This document shows, in pieces, positions 25,276 to 34,122 of a DNA stretch of 64,000 nucleotides (position 1 is the first letter of the stretch; each line of letters begins with the position of its first letter). The translations under genes and the position numbers were made by a program. The notes below the pieces were generated by a model. The model worked only from the letters and a program-made list of their open reading frames with translations. It was not told the DNA's origin and made no database searches. This stretch comes from CAZELM01 sp964512995 (GTDB lineage: Bacteria > CSSED10-310). The stretch lies in the NCBI GenBank assembly GCA_964512995.1, contig CAZELM010000012.1, positions 29,953-93,952 of the forward strand, read 5' to 3'.

Positions 25276-27648
25276 ATGACGATGGAAGGACCCACACTCG
25301 ACCCGATCTTTGCTGCTGCATCCAAAGAAAACCGACAGTGCCTGATGGAACATGAAACATACCAGTTGCTTCATGAAGCAGGATTGACGACGATTCCTTT
25401 ATTCAAGCACATAAAGACCGGAGATGACGTCACAGAATCCATACTCAGCGAATTCCCAGGTGACTTGGTTGTCATCAAGATCATTTCACCATCCATCAGC
25501 CATAAAACCGATGTCGGCGGTGTCCGGATGATCCCCAAAGATCTCAAAACGGTGCAGAAGACCATCACGGACATGCTGGATCATGTCCCGGAAAATTTCG
25601 TCAATTGGCTGCACACCACACACGTCGCACCTCCCCAGGAATACCGAATGCTGACAGAATCAGAAATGCGTGATGCGTGCCGGAAAGATATTCGAGGGGT
25701 GCTGATTGTTGAGTTCATTTCCCCTTCGCGCACTGGTTTTGGGTACGAAATTCTGTTTGGCCTTCGCTGGGACCGGGAATTCGGTCCGGTGCTCACCGCT
25801 GGACTGGGCGGAATCGATACAGAGTTGTATGCCAAGGTCATGACGTCGAGAGCAGCCACCATTTCGATGTCTGTGATGGATTCAACTCCAGATGCGCTGT
25901 TGAATCACTTCAAACAGACCATCGCATATCAGAAATTGGCAGGGAAAACGCGCGGCGGCAAACCCGTGATCGATGATGCCGCTCTGATCCGTTGCTTTGA
26001 TGTGTTCCGCAAACTGGGACGCGACTACGGGCCGGAGGGTTCGAGTGCCTTTTGCATCCAAGAACTGGAGATCAATCCATTTTTTATCTCGAATGGCGGT
26101 TTGATTCCATTGGATGGATTGTGTTCCTTTTCGCGGCGGAGCGCAGTAAAACCCAAATCACCCACTCACAAGATCGGCAAACTGCTGCGTCCCTCCAGTA
26201 TGGCGATCATTGGAGTATCCGCGCAGAAGCTGAACATGGGGCGGATCATCCTGAGAAACGTAATCGGCAAGGGATTCCCCTGCGATCGACTGGTTATTAT
26301 TCGTCCGGAGATCGATCAGATTGATGGAGTGGCATGTGTACCGTCAATCACAGCTTTACCCGAAAAAGTGGATGTCCTCGTCTTGGCAGTAGATGCCGCT
26401 CAAGCTCCTGCCGTGATCCAGGAGGCTGCCCGGTCCAGGCGTGTCGAATCTGTGATCATTATCCCTGGTGGACTCGGCGAAAAATCCGGAACGGAAGCGA
26501 TAGTTGAGGGTATGAATAATGCCATTCGGGAAAGCCGCTCCGATCCGGACGGCGGTCCTGTCTTTGTCGGTGGAAACTGCCTGGGGATTCTTTCCAGACC
26601 CGGTAATTACGATACGCTTTTTGTCCCGGAACAGAAACTCCCGAAAAATTACGAAAAATCACCTGATCCAGTCGTATTTTTATCCCAATCCGGTGCTCGG
26701 ATGATCACCGTCATGAGCCAGCAATCCCATCTGTCTCCACAATTTGCGATATCGACAGGAAATCAGATGGATTTGGGTGTGAGTGATTTCTTGGAGTATA
26801 TGGCGGATCACGAACCGGAGATTGCTGTTTTTGCGGTTTATGTCGAGGGATTCAAGGATTTGGGTGGATTGAAATTGATCCGGACCATAAAAAAGCTGCG
26901 ATCTCAGGAACGGGATGTCATTTTTTACAAAGCAGGAAGAACTGAAGCGGGAAAATCAGCTACGTCCGGTCATACGGCTTCTGTGGCGGGCAGTTATACC
27001 GTATGTTCACGGCTTCTGGAGGAATCTGGAGCCATGGTCTGTGATAATTTCACTGATTTTAATGAATTGATCCGATTATCCATCGCGTTCCGAAATAAAA
27101 AAGTGCGGGGAAACCGTCTCGCTGCGATTTCCAATGCCGGCTATGAAACCGTGGGAATTGCCGATAACATCGATGGTCCGTTTGGTTTCACTCTCGCAAC
27201 CTATGCACCAGCAACGGAAGATCGTATCCGAGACATTCTCCGAGCCGGCAGGATCGATACCCTGGTGGATATCCGGAATCCGATGGATGTGACCCCCATG
27301 GGCAATGATGATGTCCATGAAGGTATCATCCGCGCACAGATGGCGGATCCGAATGTCGATTGTGTGATGGCCGCAACTGTTCCCCTGACTCCCGCTCAAC
27401 AAACACTTCCGGAAGGCATTTTCGGTAAGGAAGATATCGAAAACGATGCCAGTTATCCGAAACGTCTGATTCGCATTGCACATGAGTCTGCCAAACCGAT
27501 GGTCGTTGTGATCGATTCAGGGAAACTGTATGATCCAATGGTTCAGTTGATGGAACGTAATGGATTGATCGTGTTCCGCACAGCGGATCTCGCTATTCGA
27601 ATTTTTGGGAAGTATATCAATAATCGGCTGCTGAATAAGGTCGAATAA
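25276..27648 (+). CDS. ADP-forming acyl-CoA synthetase, fused ATP-grasp and CoA-binding domains
   Basis: A 790-aa acetate/aryl-acetate:CoA ligase (ADP-forming) that converts acyl-CoA, ADP and phosphate to acid, CoA and ATP. The N-terminal ATP-grasp part (about 1-240) shows VVIKIISPSISHKTDVGGV and GLRWDREFGPVLTAGLGG. The CoA-binding and ligase domains (about 300-780) contain SSMAIIGVSAQKLNMG and SGHTASVAGSY with the phosphorylated His. The order is beta-alpha, whereas many bacterial fusions are alpha-beta. GGAGG precedes ATG 25276. With iorAB it gives substrate-level ATP from aromatic amino acids, as in Pyrococcus. Confidence 0.9.
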   Translation: MTMEGPTLDPIFAAASKENRQCLMEHETYQLLHEAGLTTIPLFKHIKTGDDVTESILSEFPGDLVVIKIISPSISHKTDVGGVRMIPKDLKTVQKTITDMLDHVPENFVNWLHTTHVAPPQEYRMLTESEMRDACRKDIRGVLIVEFISPSRTGFGYEILFGLRWDREFGPVLTAGLGGIDTELYAKVMTSRAATISMSVMDSTPDALLNHFKQTIAYQKLAGKTRGGKPVIDDAALIRCFDVFRKLGRDYGPEGSSAFCIQELEINPFFISNGGLIPLDGLCSFSRRSAVKPKSPTHKIGKLLRPSSMAIIGVSAQKLNMGRIILRNVIGKGFPCDRLVIIRPEIDQIDGVACVPSITALPEKVDVLVLAVDAAQAPAVIQEAARSRRVESVIIIPGGLGEKSGTEAIVEGMNNAIRESRSDPDGGPVFVGGNCLGILSRPGNYDTLFVPEQKLPKNYEKSPDPVVFLSQSGARMITVMSQQSHLSPQFAISTGNQMDLGVSDFLEYMADHEPEIAVFAVYVEGFKDLGGLKLIRTIKKLRSQERDVIFYKAGRTEAGKSATSGHTASVAGSYTVCSRLLEESGAMVCDNFTDFNELIRLSIAFRNKKVRGNRLAAISNAGYETVGIADNIDGPFGFTLATYAPATEDRIRDILRAGRIDTLVDIRNPMDVTPMGNDDVHEGIIRAQMADPNVDCVMAATVPLTPAQQTLPEGIFGKEDIENDASYPKRLIRIAHESAKPMVVVIDSGKLYDPMVQLMERNGLIVFRTADLAIRIFGKYINNRLLNKVE

Positions 27649-27670
27649 CAGGGACCCATTGAACGCTGCG

Positions 27671-27703
27671 GTGGATAGCGTCATTTACATCGACGCTATC
27701 CAC
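27671..27703. terminator. Perfect 12-bp hairpin between convergent genes
   Basis: GTGGATAGCGTC (27671-27682) pairs perfectly with GACGCTATCCAC (27692-27703) across a 9-nt loop. It lies between the plus-strand ACD gene and a minus-strand gene, so it can stop both. No T tract follows on either strand, so it may act as an RNA 3'-end stabiliser or protein site instead. Confidence 0.5.
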
Positions 27704-27754
27704 GGAAACAGATCAACCAGAATCTGATTTTCCAAAATCAAAGCTCCCGAAAAA

Positions 27755-28507
27755 TTATGGAGCAGAGTGTCCTGATTTTTCTTTGTCAGTATCCGAATTT
27801 TGAGGGGATTGGCCATCTGATTTCTTCTCATCACTGCCACCTGACTGGGGTGGTGTTCCGGAAGGTGTCAATGTGAGTGTCGTCGTTGTTTCGGCAGATG
27901 CGATTGTCTGCTTTATAACCTGCTTCACAATGCCTTTTTCCTGATTGAACCAGGTATCGCGAACCATTGGTATTTCCATTCCCATGACTTTGCTGGTTCC
28001 GGTTCCCTGAATATGGATTACCGGCAATGTCTGAGCACCAACCTGGAGTGATTCGGTTGTACTGACCACTTTATAACTCAGATTGACCTTCTTTTTACCT
28101 TCGTCACGATCTACCACCCAAGTGGATGTATCGGTAACGGGCAGCGGCAATACCATGGAAGGTGTCTTGAGTTTCTCCACCGGATCGGTTGCTTTTTTGG
28201 CTTCGCCGACGAGGTAGATTCCATCAGGTTTCACATGAAAATACTGGATCTTCGTATCACTGTTGCTGTCCAGGGAAATCGTGACTTCATGAACGATGTA
28301 TTGTTCGTTTGTTTCTTTATCAATATAAGGTTCCAACACTTTTGTGGTCTGAACGGCTGGCTTGTTATCTTCCCCGGCCTTCACTTCTCCGGTGAATTCC
28401 AATACTGTCCCGGGAACATCGGATAAATAGGCGGCAGCATGCACCGCGATTCCTGCAAAAATCGACATCAGTCCGAACATTAATCCAAAATATCCATACA
28501 GCTTCAT
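27755..28507 (-). CDS. Secreted protein of unknown function
   Basis: A 250-aa protein with a clear signal peptide (residues 1-25, hydrophobic, ending VHAAA). The body is beta-rich, with alternating polar and hydrophobic stretches, TSTWVVDRDEGKKKVNLSYKV in the middle and TRDTWF-like motifs (VRDTWFNQEKGIVKQVIK) near residue 185. This resembles periplasmic DUF3108/TapB-type proteins, but I cannot assign a family. The last 40 residues are low-complexity Ser/Gly/Asp/Lys and probably disordered. A GGAG site precedes ATG 28507. It is transcribed alone, divergent from the ABC exporter. Confidence 0.75.
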   Translation of the reverse strand: MKLYGYFGLMFGLMSIFAGIAVHAAAYLSDVPGTVLEFTGEVKAGEDNKPAVQTTKVLEPYIDKETNEQYIVHEVTISLDSNSDTKIQYFHVKPDGIYLVGEAKKATDPVEKLKTPSMVLPLPVTDTSTWVVDRDEGKKKVNLSYKVVSTTESLQVGAQTLPVIHIQGTGTSKVMGMEIPMVRDTWFNQEKGIVKQVIKQTIASAETTTTLTLTPSGTPPQSGGSDEKKSDGQSPQNSDTDKEKSGHSAP

Positions 28508-28761
28508 ATTTGATTCTCCTTTCTTCTCACTTTTATATCAATTTCGCATAAACAGCAAGATGAACCAGCCCACACAGCCTGTCAACAAGCAGCAAGCTCA
28601 GCCTGGAGATCCGATCCTGAACGCGATATTCGTTTCCTTTATCAACTTAGTTATTATACATATCCGAATGTAGAAAGCCGTCTCCGATTTTCGGCAAACC
28701 CACTGAAAGCAAACCGTCAGGGAAAATCGTCTGGAGATGCTTCTGAAAGGAATTGATCGCG

Positions 28762-29682
28762 ATGAAAGTAATAACAGTTTCTGGCGTAAATAAAACGTAT
28801 GGGTCATTCCTGGCTGTAAACGACATGCACTTCGAGGTTTCGGAGTCATCATGTGTCGGGCTCCTGGGTCCCAATGGAGCCGGGAAATCCACCATGATGA
28901 AAATGATTTATGGCAAAGCACGCCGGGACGAAAAGCCAGCTTCTACTCTGTCTGTTTTTGGATATGATCCTAAAAATCAGGAACTGAACATCAAAAGCCT
29001 GTCGGGTGTAGTGCCGCAGGAAAACAATCTCGATGATGAACTCAATGTCGTCCAGAATCTGCGCATTTTTTCAAAGCTATATGGTATACCTCATTATCAA
29101 TCTCGACATCGGATTGAAACTCTGTTGGCGTTTATGGAGCTTTCTGAAAAGAAACAGTCAAAAATTCGCGAATTATCCGGTGGAATGAAACGACGGCTGA
29201 CGATTGCCCGGGCTTTGATCAATTCGCCACGGCTCTTGATTCTTGATGAACCTACAACCGGCTTGGATCCTCAGGTACGGCATATGATCTGGGACAAGCT
29301 CCGTCAACTCAACCGGGATGGAGTGACTGTGTTGCTGACCACGCACTATATGGAGGAAGCGTTCCAGATATGTGATCATATTATCATCATGAATAAAGGC
29401 AGGAAGGTGATGGAAGGACATCCATCCAAACTCATCCGCGACAATATTGAAGGATTCGTTCTGGAAATATTGCACCGCAAAGATGTGAATCTGGTTGAAC
29501 CGTATCTTGATCATTTCCCATTTCGGAGAGACGAGAGTCATGAGGTAACACTGTTCTATGCACAGGACATCCAATTCCTCAAACTTCTGACTGAAAAACT
29601 CAACCCTGGAACTTTTTATCTCCGGCAATCCAACCTCGAAGATTTATTTCTGAAGTTGACGGGGAGAACATTGAATGAATAG
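28762..29682 (+). CDS. ABC-2 type exporter ATP-binding subunit (NodI-like)
   Basis: A 306-aa ATPase that powers an ABC-2 exporter at the inner membrane. The Walker A is GPNGAGKSTMMK (about residue 36), the signature LSGGMKRRL, and Walker B LLILDEPTTGLDP followed by the switch His in TTHYMEEA. The C-terminal about 80 residues are the NodI/DrrA-type extension. AAGGA precedes ATG 28762. The permease gene overlaps its end by 8 bp. NodI is a lipochitooligosaccharide exporter in rhizobia; here the substrate is unknown. Confidence 0.92.
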   Translation: MKVITVSGVNKTYGSFLAVNDMHFEVSESSCVGLLGPNGAGKSTMMKMIYGKARRDEKPASTLSVFGYDPKNQELNIKSLSGVVPQENNLDDELNVVQNLRIFSKLYGIPHYQSRHRIETLLAFMELSEKKQSKIRELSGGMKRRLTIARALINSPRLLILDEPTTGLDPQVRHMIWDKLRQLNRDGVTVLLTTHYMEEAFQICDHIIIMNKGRKVMEGHPSKLIRDNIEGFVLEILHRKDVNLVEPYLDHFPFRRDESHEVTLFYAQDIQFLKLLTEKLNPGTFYLRQSNLEDLFLKLTGRTLNE

Positions 29683-30472
29683 CCCGTTTCCTCAACCTCC
29701 TCCATTTATTACACGTATCGGGAGTGTATGGTACCGGCATATGCGAGTCTACAGCAGCAATCTCATCTCCAATGGCCTTCCTCCGTTCCTGGAGCCATTG
29801 ATTTTTCTGGCAGGGATTGGGCTTGGATTGGGGAAGCATCTTGTACCAATGGAAGGGATCCCATTCATTCAGTATCTTGCGAGTGGACTTCTGATAACTA
29901 GCGCGATGTATACCGCATCTTTTGAATGTTCCTATGGTACGTTCATCCGATTGGAGTTCGAAAATATTTACGATGGAATGCTTTCGGCTCCCATCACCGC
30001 ATTTGATCTGTTGCTGGGCGAAATCCTCTGGGCTGGAACGAAGGGTTTTTTCTTTTCATCCGCGGTGCTATCCATGATCATAGGTTTTCATATCATCCCC
30101 ATCTCCACTGGTTTTCTTTATCCGTTACTCTCCCCTGCCATCGGATTTCTTACCGGTCTGATGTTTGGCGTTCTATCGTTATTGGTCACATCCTTTATAA
30201 AAAATATCAATCATTTTAATTTTTACTTCACGGGATTTTTATCGCCGATGTTTTTCTTTTCCGGCGTTGTTTTCCCAATCTCCGATTTACCAGAACTGCT
30301 ACAACCTGCTGCAGAACTTTTTCCGTTGACTCATCCGGTTCGTCTGGCGCGATCCGTATGTTTTGGGAGTTATTCACCGGTATTGATCTGGGATTTCATC
30401 TATATCATCACATTTTTGATTGGTATCGGCTGGCTCGCAATAATCCGGATCCGAAATCGACTGATCGATTGA
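29675..30472 (+). CDS. ABC-2 type exporter permease (NodJ-like)
   Basis: A 265-aa membrane protein with six hydrophobic helices and the ABC-2 permease fold. FIRLEFENIYDGMLSAPIT is the cytoplasmic coupling segment, and FFFSGVVFPISDLP is the family motif before the last helices. It pairs with the overlapping ATPase gene. The transported molecule could be a lipid-linked or small glycan, or a hydrophobic metabolite. Confidence 0.9.
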   Translation: MNSPFPQPPPFITRIGSVWYRHMRVYSSNLISNGLPPFLEPLIFLAGIGLGLGKHLVPMEGIPFIQYLASGLLITSAMYTASFECSYGTFIRLEFENIYDGMLSAPITAFDLLLGEILWAGTKGFFFSSAVLSMIIGFHIIPISTGFLYPLLSPAIGFLTGLMFGVLSLLVTSFIKNINHFNFYFTGFLSPMFFFSGVVFPISDLPELLQPAAELFPLTHPVRLARSVCFGSYSPVLIWDFIYIITFLIGIGWLAIIRIRNRLID

Positions 30473-30574
30473 AGAAATGTTTGAATTGGAGTAGGAAATA
30501 ACCGGTGACATCGCCGAATGATATGGACTGATCATGAATCTTATGTGGATTTTCACTCCGGCGAGTCAACAGGC

Positions 30575-30603
30575 TTGAATTTATGACTCTAATTATTTAG
30601 CAT
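30575..30603 (+). promoter_or_regulatory. Sigma-70-like promoter for the OmpA-type gene
   Basis: TTGAAT (30575-30580) and TAGCAT (30598-30603) are 17 bp apart. A start near 30610 gives a short leader containing the strong AAAAGGAGG ribosome site of the gene at 30639, consistent with an abundant envelope protein. Confidence 0.45.
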
Positions 30604-30638
30604 TGATGTAACTACGTTCCTAAAAGGAGGTTTTCGTT

Positions 30639-32105
30639 ATGAGAAACAAGATCTGGATGATTGGCTTGATGTTCGTGTTTTTGACAATGAATATGAGTCT
30701 CGCCGCCTCATATAATACGTGGTTGGGTCCCAGCGGATTGTTTGGGATATACTCTGCGGATACCCTTCATAAGGGGGATCTCGCGTTCAGCTTTTATTTC
30801 AACAATTTTGACCGGGAAATCACGGCATTATATGACAGCGAGGACTATTCCTTGGACTACACTTATCTGTCACTCCCCATTGCCTATGGTATCACGGATA
30901 AACTGGAGCTATCGGTATCACCTCTGTATGCGATGGTGCGTAGCGAACTGGACAAAGACACAGATGGTATGGGCGATACATATCTCAACCTTAAAGCGAA
31001 TTTCCTGGAGGTTGAAGAGGATTATGGTCTAGGTGCTGTCGCATTTGCTAAGTTCCCGACAGCCGATGAGGAGGAACGATTGGGCACCGGCGAAGCCGAC
31101 TACGGAGTTGTTTTGATTGGGAGCAAGCTGTTTGGCAATATCGGCTGCCATCTCAATGTCGGATATCGGTTTGTCGGGGAGCCGGATAATGCGGAATTCG
31201 ACAATCAGTTTACGTATGGCTTGGGTGTCAATGCTGCACTTAACGAGAGCTTGGATCTGATTGCAGAGTTGTCCGGTGAAACCGCATATGACCCAATGGC
31301 TGATCAGGATCCGCTGGACTTAAGTGCCGGTGCACGGTTCAAATTTGAAAACGGTATGGTTCTTGGCGGCGGATTGCGTTATGCATTCAATATGCTCGAC
31401 AGCAACTGCCCGGTTGGAGGCTTTTTTCAGATTGGCATGAACTTTGGCACTGCACCACCCGCTCAACCCACACCACAACCTATCCCGACGTTGGAATGCG
31501 ATGTGGAATCCAATGAAGTTATCCAGGATCAGGTAACCCGGGTTGTCGTCAAGGCTTTTGACACCTCCGGGACCAAACTCACCTATTCATGGACCACGAC
31601 CGGATGCAAATTGGAACCCAAAGAAACAGAAGCGACCTTTATCACAGAAGGATGCAAACCCGGCAAATACACGGTTACCTGTACAGTTAAAAACGAGTTG
31701 GGTTATACTGCCAATTGCAGTGTGAACATCACTGTTGTGCCCAAACCGGAGAAAAAAGCTCCCAAGCTGGTGGAATTTGTTGTTCCATTCAAGAAGGGTG
31801 ATCGCGTTGACAACATCGCCAAAGCCATTCTCGATGATGCTGCTATGGAAATTAAAAAGTATCCCAATGTAAAAGTATCCATTGTTGGCCACTCTGATTC
31901 AGATGGTTCTGAAGATGCCAATATGAAGATTGGTATGAAACGAGCCGAAAATGTGAAAAAATACCTGGTCGAACGGCATAAAATTGAATCGGATCGGTTT
32001 ATTGTCACAAGTGAAGGTGAATCCAACCCAATTGCAGACAACAAAACCGCTGAGGGTAAAAAACTCAATCGCCGTGCTGTTGTATCGATGAGTATTGAGC
32101 AGTAA
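30639..32105 (+). CDS. OmpA-family outer-membrane protein with barrel, PKD-like and OmpA domains
   Basis: A 488-aa envelope protein. Residues 1-24 are a signal peptide. About 25-270 form a beta-barrel-like domain with repeated aromatic strands (LSLPIAYGITDKLELSVSPL and similar). A Pro/Thr/Gln linker (about 275-285) is followed by a PKD/Ig-like domain (about 286-370). The last 110 residues are an OmpA C-terminal domain binding peptidoglycan, with VKVSIVGHSDSDGSEDANMKIGMKRAE motifs cut across about residues 415-440. An AAGGAGG site precedes ATG 30639. It likely tethers the outer membrane to the cell wall. Confidence 0.85.
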   Translation: MRNKIWMIGLMFVFLTMNMSLAASYNTWLGPSGLFGIYSADTLHKGDLAFSFYFNNFDREITALYDSEDYSLDYTYLSLPIAYGITDKLELSVSPLYAMVRSELDKDTDGMGDTYLNLKANFLEVEEDYGLGAVAFAKFPTADEEERLGTGEADYGVVLIGSKLFGNIGCHLNVGYRFVGEPDNAEFDNQFTYGLGVNAALNESLDLIAELSGETAYDPMADQDPLDLSAGARFKFENGMVLGGGLRYAFNMLDSNCPVGGFFQIGMNFGTAPPAQPTPQPIPTLECDVESNEVIQDQVTRVVVKAFDTSGTKLTYSWTTTGCKLEPKETEATFITEGCKPGKYTVTCTVKNELGYTANCSVNITVVPKPEKKAPKLVEFVVPFKKGDRVDNIAKAILDDAAMEIKKYPNVKVSIVGHSDSDGSEDANMKIGMKRAENVKKYLVERHKIESDRFIVTSEGESNPIADNKTAEGKKLNRRAVVSMSIEQ

Positions 32106-32147
32106 AACTCAATTTTAAGTTACTGGTGTTTACTGGAAACAATAAAA

Positions 32148-32191
32148 AAATGCGGCGAGAATATTTCTGGTCACTCACTCTCGCCGCATTT
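32148..32191 (+). terminator. 13-bp hairpin covering the start codon of the BNR-repeat gene
   Basis: AAATGCGGCGAGA (32148-32160) pairs perfectly with TCTCGCCGCATTT (32179-32191) across an 18-nt loop. It is preceded by an A run and followed by TTTCTTT-like sequence, the form of an intrinsic terminator for the upstream ompA-type gene. It also contains ATG 32150 and part of the signal-peptide codons of the next gene, so it may act as an attenuator or translation block. Confidence 0.65.
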
Positions 32192-34006
32192 CTTTGTACA
32201 TCGTCCATGGCTGCTCCATTCCAATTCATCGGCCCATCTGGAGGCCACATCAAATCGATCACCTATCTGGAACAAGGGCTGTTGATAGCCGGTTCCTATA
32301 ATGGCCGCCTTTTTTTAACACTGGATTATGGAAAAAAATGGACAGACATCACTCCAAGTTCACTCGATCCGGAAATGGTCATCGAGCAACTGGTATTTCA
32401 TACTCCCACTCGAAATATTTACATTGGAATACGAAGTTTGAGTTCTGGTTCGCTATTGTGTGTCAATCTGGACCAAATTCTTGCTCATCATGGTAAGTGG
32501 TCAACGATCCTGTCCGGTGTTCCGGTACGGTCGATTGCTATGACAAACGAGCCACTCCCAGAAATTTTCGTCGGCACAGAAGATACCCTGTACTATTCCA
32601 AAGACGCAGGAATGCATTGGCAGGTGTCTCTTTTCTCATTCCCCGATCCTCAGATTGAGTCCGTCATCATTGACCCCATCGACAGCCGTGTGATCTATGC
32701 AGGGACATGGCAACGATGTTACAAGTCAACGGATAAGGGGAAAAATTGGCAACCGATTCATGCCGGAATGGCTCCAGACAGTGATGTTTTTTGTATGCAA
32801 TTTGACCCGATCGGCAATCTTTTCGCCGGAACTTGCGGATATGCATATCTGAGCACAAATCGAGGGCTTTCCTGGAAAAAAATACAGGATGGACTCAAAG
32901 GCAAGCGAGTACACTCTCTGGAACCGGATCACCTGGGTCATATGATTGCCGGCACCAATACAGGTCTATATCTGTATAATCAGGATATCGGAAAATGGAT
33001 CGAACTCATTCCGGATATTGTCATTCACGATACTGCGATGGATGAGAAAGGAAGGATTTACTGCGCCACAGAAGGTGAAGCCGTGATACGGTATGAGCGC
33101 GATAAACCAGACTCAGTTACCTTTTTGAGTGGAATCTACGCTTCCTCACCCAAAATTATTCACAAAAGTGCTGATCACGGGCTCATGGTGTCTGTAATGT
33201 ATCAGAATTCAGCGAGTGGATTATGGTCACTGAAAGATGGAGACTGGAAACGAATCCCTTCTCTGTCTCACAATACGAATATCTGGGACTTTGTCGATCT
33301 GAAAGAGATGATGTTTATCGGCTCAGACAAAGGTCTCACGCTAATAAACAAAAAAACTCAGAAATCACAAACAATCGAGATTCCTAGCAAACAATCAGTC
33401 AAACGAATTTTGTACTCCAGAGAAAAAAACATACTGCTCACAGGCACGTTCAAGGGTTTATTCTGGATCGATCCTGTGAAACGGTATGTGACAGCGGTCG
33501 AAGCCTTGAAAGATGCTAATGTGAACGCGATCTGGATGCCAGCGGATAATCCGACTCACATCTACACCGGCACGGAACAAGGTCTTTATGTCTATTCGTT
33601 TTCACACAAGATCTGGCGACCGATTGACCTGAAAATCGATCACTTGACCATCAATGCGATTTGTGGAGATCCCGATGGACAATCTGTGATTATTGGTACA
33701 AATAAAGGAATCTTCTCCATTCGGGATCATGGACGGACGGTTGGACAATTAAGCAAAAATCTCCCTCAGGAACCGTGTCTGGATGTTCAGATGAGCCGTG
33801 GCACCGTATTCGCCCTCTTCAAGGATAATTCTCTTCATTACAAACCCGACACAGAAACAAGCTGGAATCAAATCAGAAAATTCCCTTTCCCGGTCTGGTC
33901 AATGTACCTTCCCGATGACGAAGATACGATATATCTGGGTTCCAAAGGATTTGGTCTTGTCAAACTTCCCCGGAATACAGACGAAAATCGAATCGAATCA
34001 AAATAA
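32150..34006 (+). CDS. Exported BNR/photosystem-assembly-like beta-propeller protein
   Basis: A 618-aa exported protein. MRREYFWSLTLAAF begins a convincing signal peptide ending near residue 20. The rest has repeated propeller blades with sequences such as GTEDTLYYSKDAGMHW, AGTWQRCYKSTDKGKNW and AGTCGYAYLSTNRGLSW, typical of BNR/Ycf48-type repeats, about ten or more. Such proteins bind glycans or serve as assembly factors; no catalytic residues are evident. The start ATG is inside a 13-bp hairpin. A GTG at 32126 in frame lies outside it and would add eight residues before the signal peptide. Confidence 0.8.
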   Translation: MRREYFWSLTLAAFLCTSSMAAPFQFIGPSGGHIKSITYLEQGLLIAGSYNGRLFLTLDYGKKWTDITPSSLDPEMVIEQLVFHTPTRNIYIGIRSLSSGSLLCVNLDQILAHHGKWSTILSGVPVRSIAMTNEPLPEIFVGTEDTLYYSKDAGMHWQVSLFSFPDPQIESVIIDPIDSRVIYAGTWQRCYKSTDKGKNWQPIHAGMAPDSDVFCMQFDPIGNLFAGTCGYAYLSTNRGLSWKKIQDGLKGKRVHSLEPDHLGHMIAGTNTGLYLYNQDIGKWIELIPDIVIHDTAMDEKGRIYCATEGEAVIRYERDKPDSVTFLSGIYASSPKIIHKSADHGLMVSVMYQNSASGLWSLKDGDWKRIPSLSHNTNIWDFVDLKEMMFIGSDKGLTLINKKTQKSQTIEIPSKQSVKRILYSREKNILLTGTFKGLFWIDPVKRYVTAVEALKDANVNAIWMPADNPTHIYTGTEQGLYVYSFSHKIWRPIDLKIDHLTINAICGDPDGQSVIIGTNKGIFSIRDHGRTVGQLSKNLPQEPCLDVQMSRGTVFALFKDNSLHYKPDTETSWNQIRKFPFPVWSMYLPDDEDTIYLGSKGFGLVKLPRNTDENRIESK

Positions 34007-34122
34007 AGACAGCAAATCCTGAGATCGAATTGATAAACTCCAATAAACAGTATAGCATGCGTCCATGAAGTAGTTCTTCACTGCAGTGCAGGATACCCCA
34101 TCGGCCGATTGAGGAGTGATTG

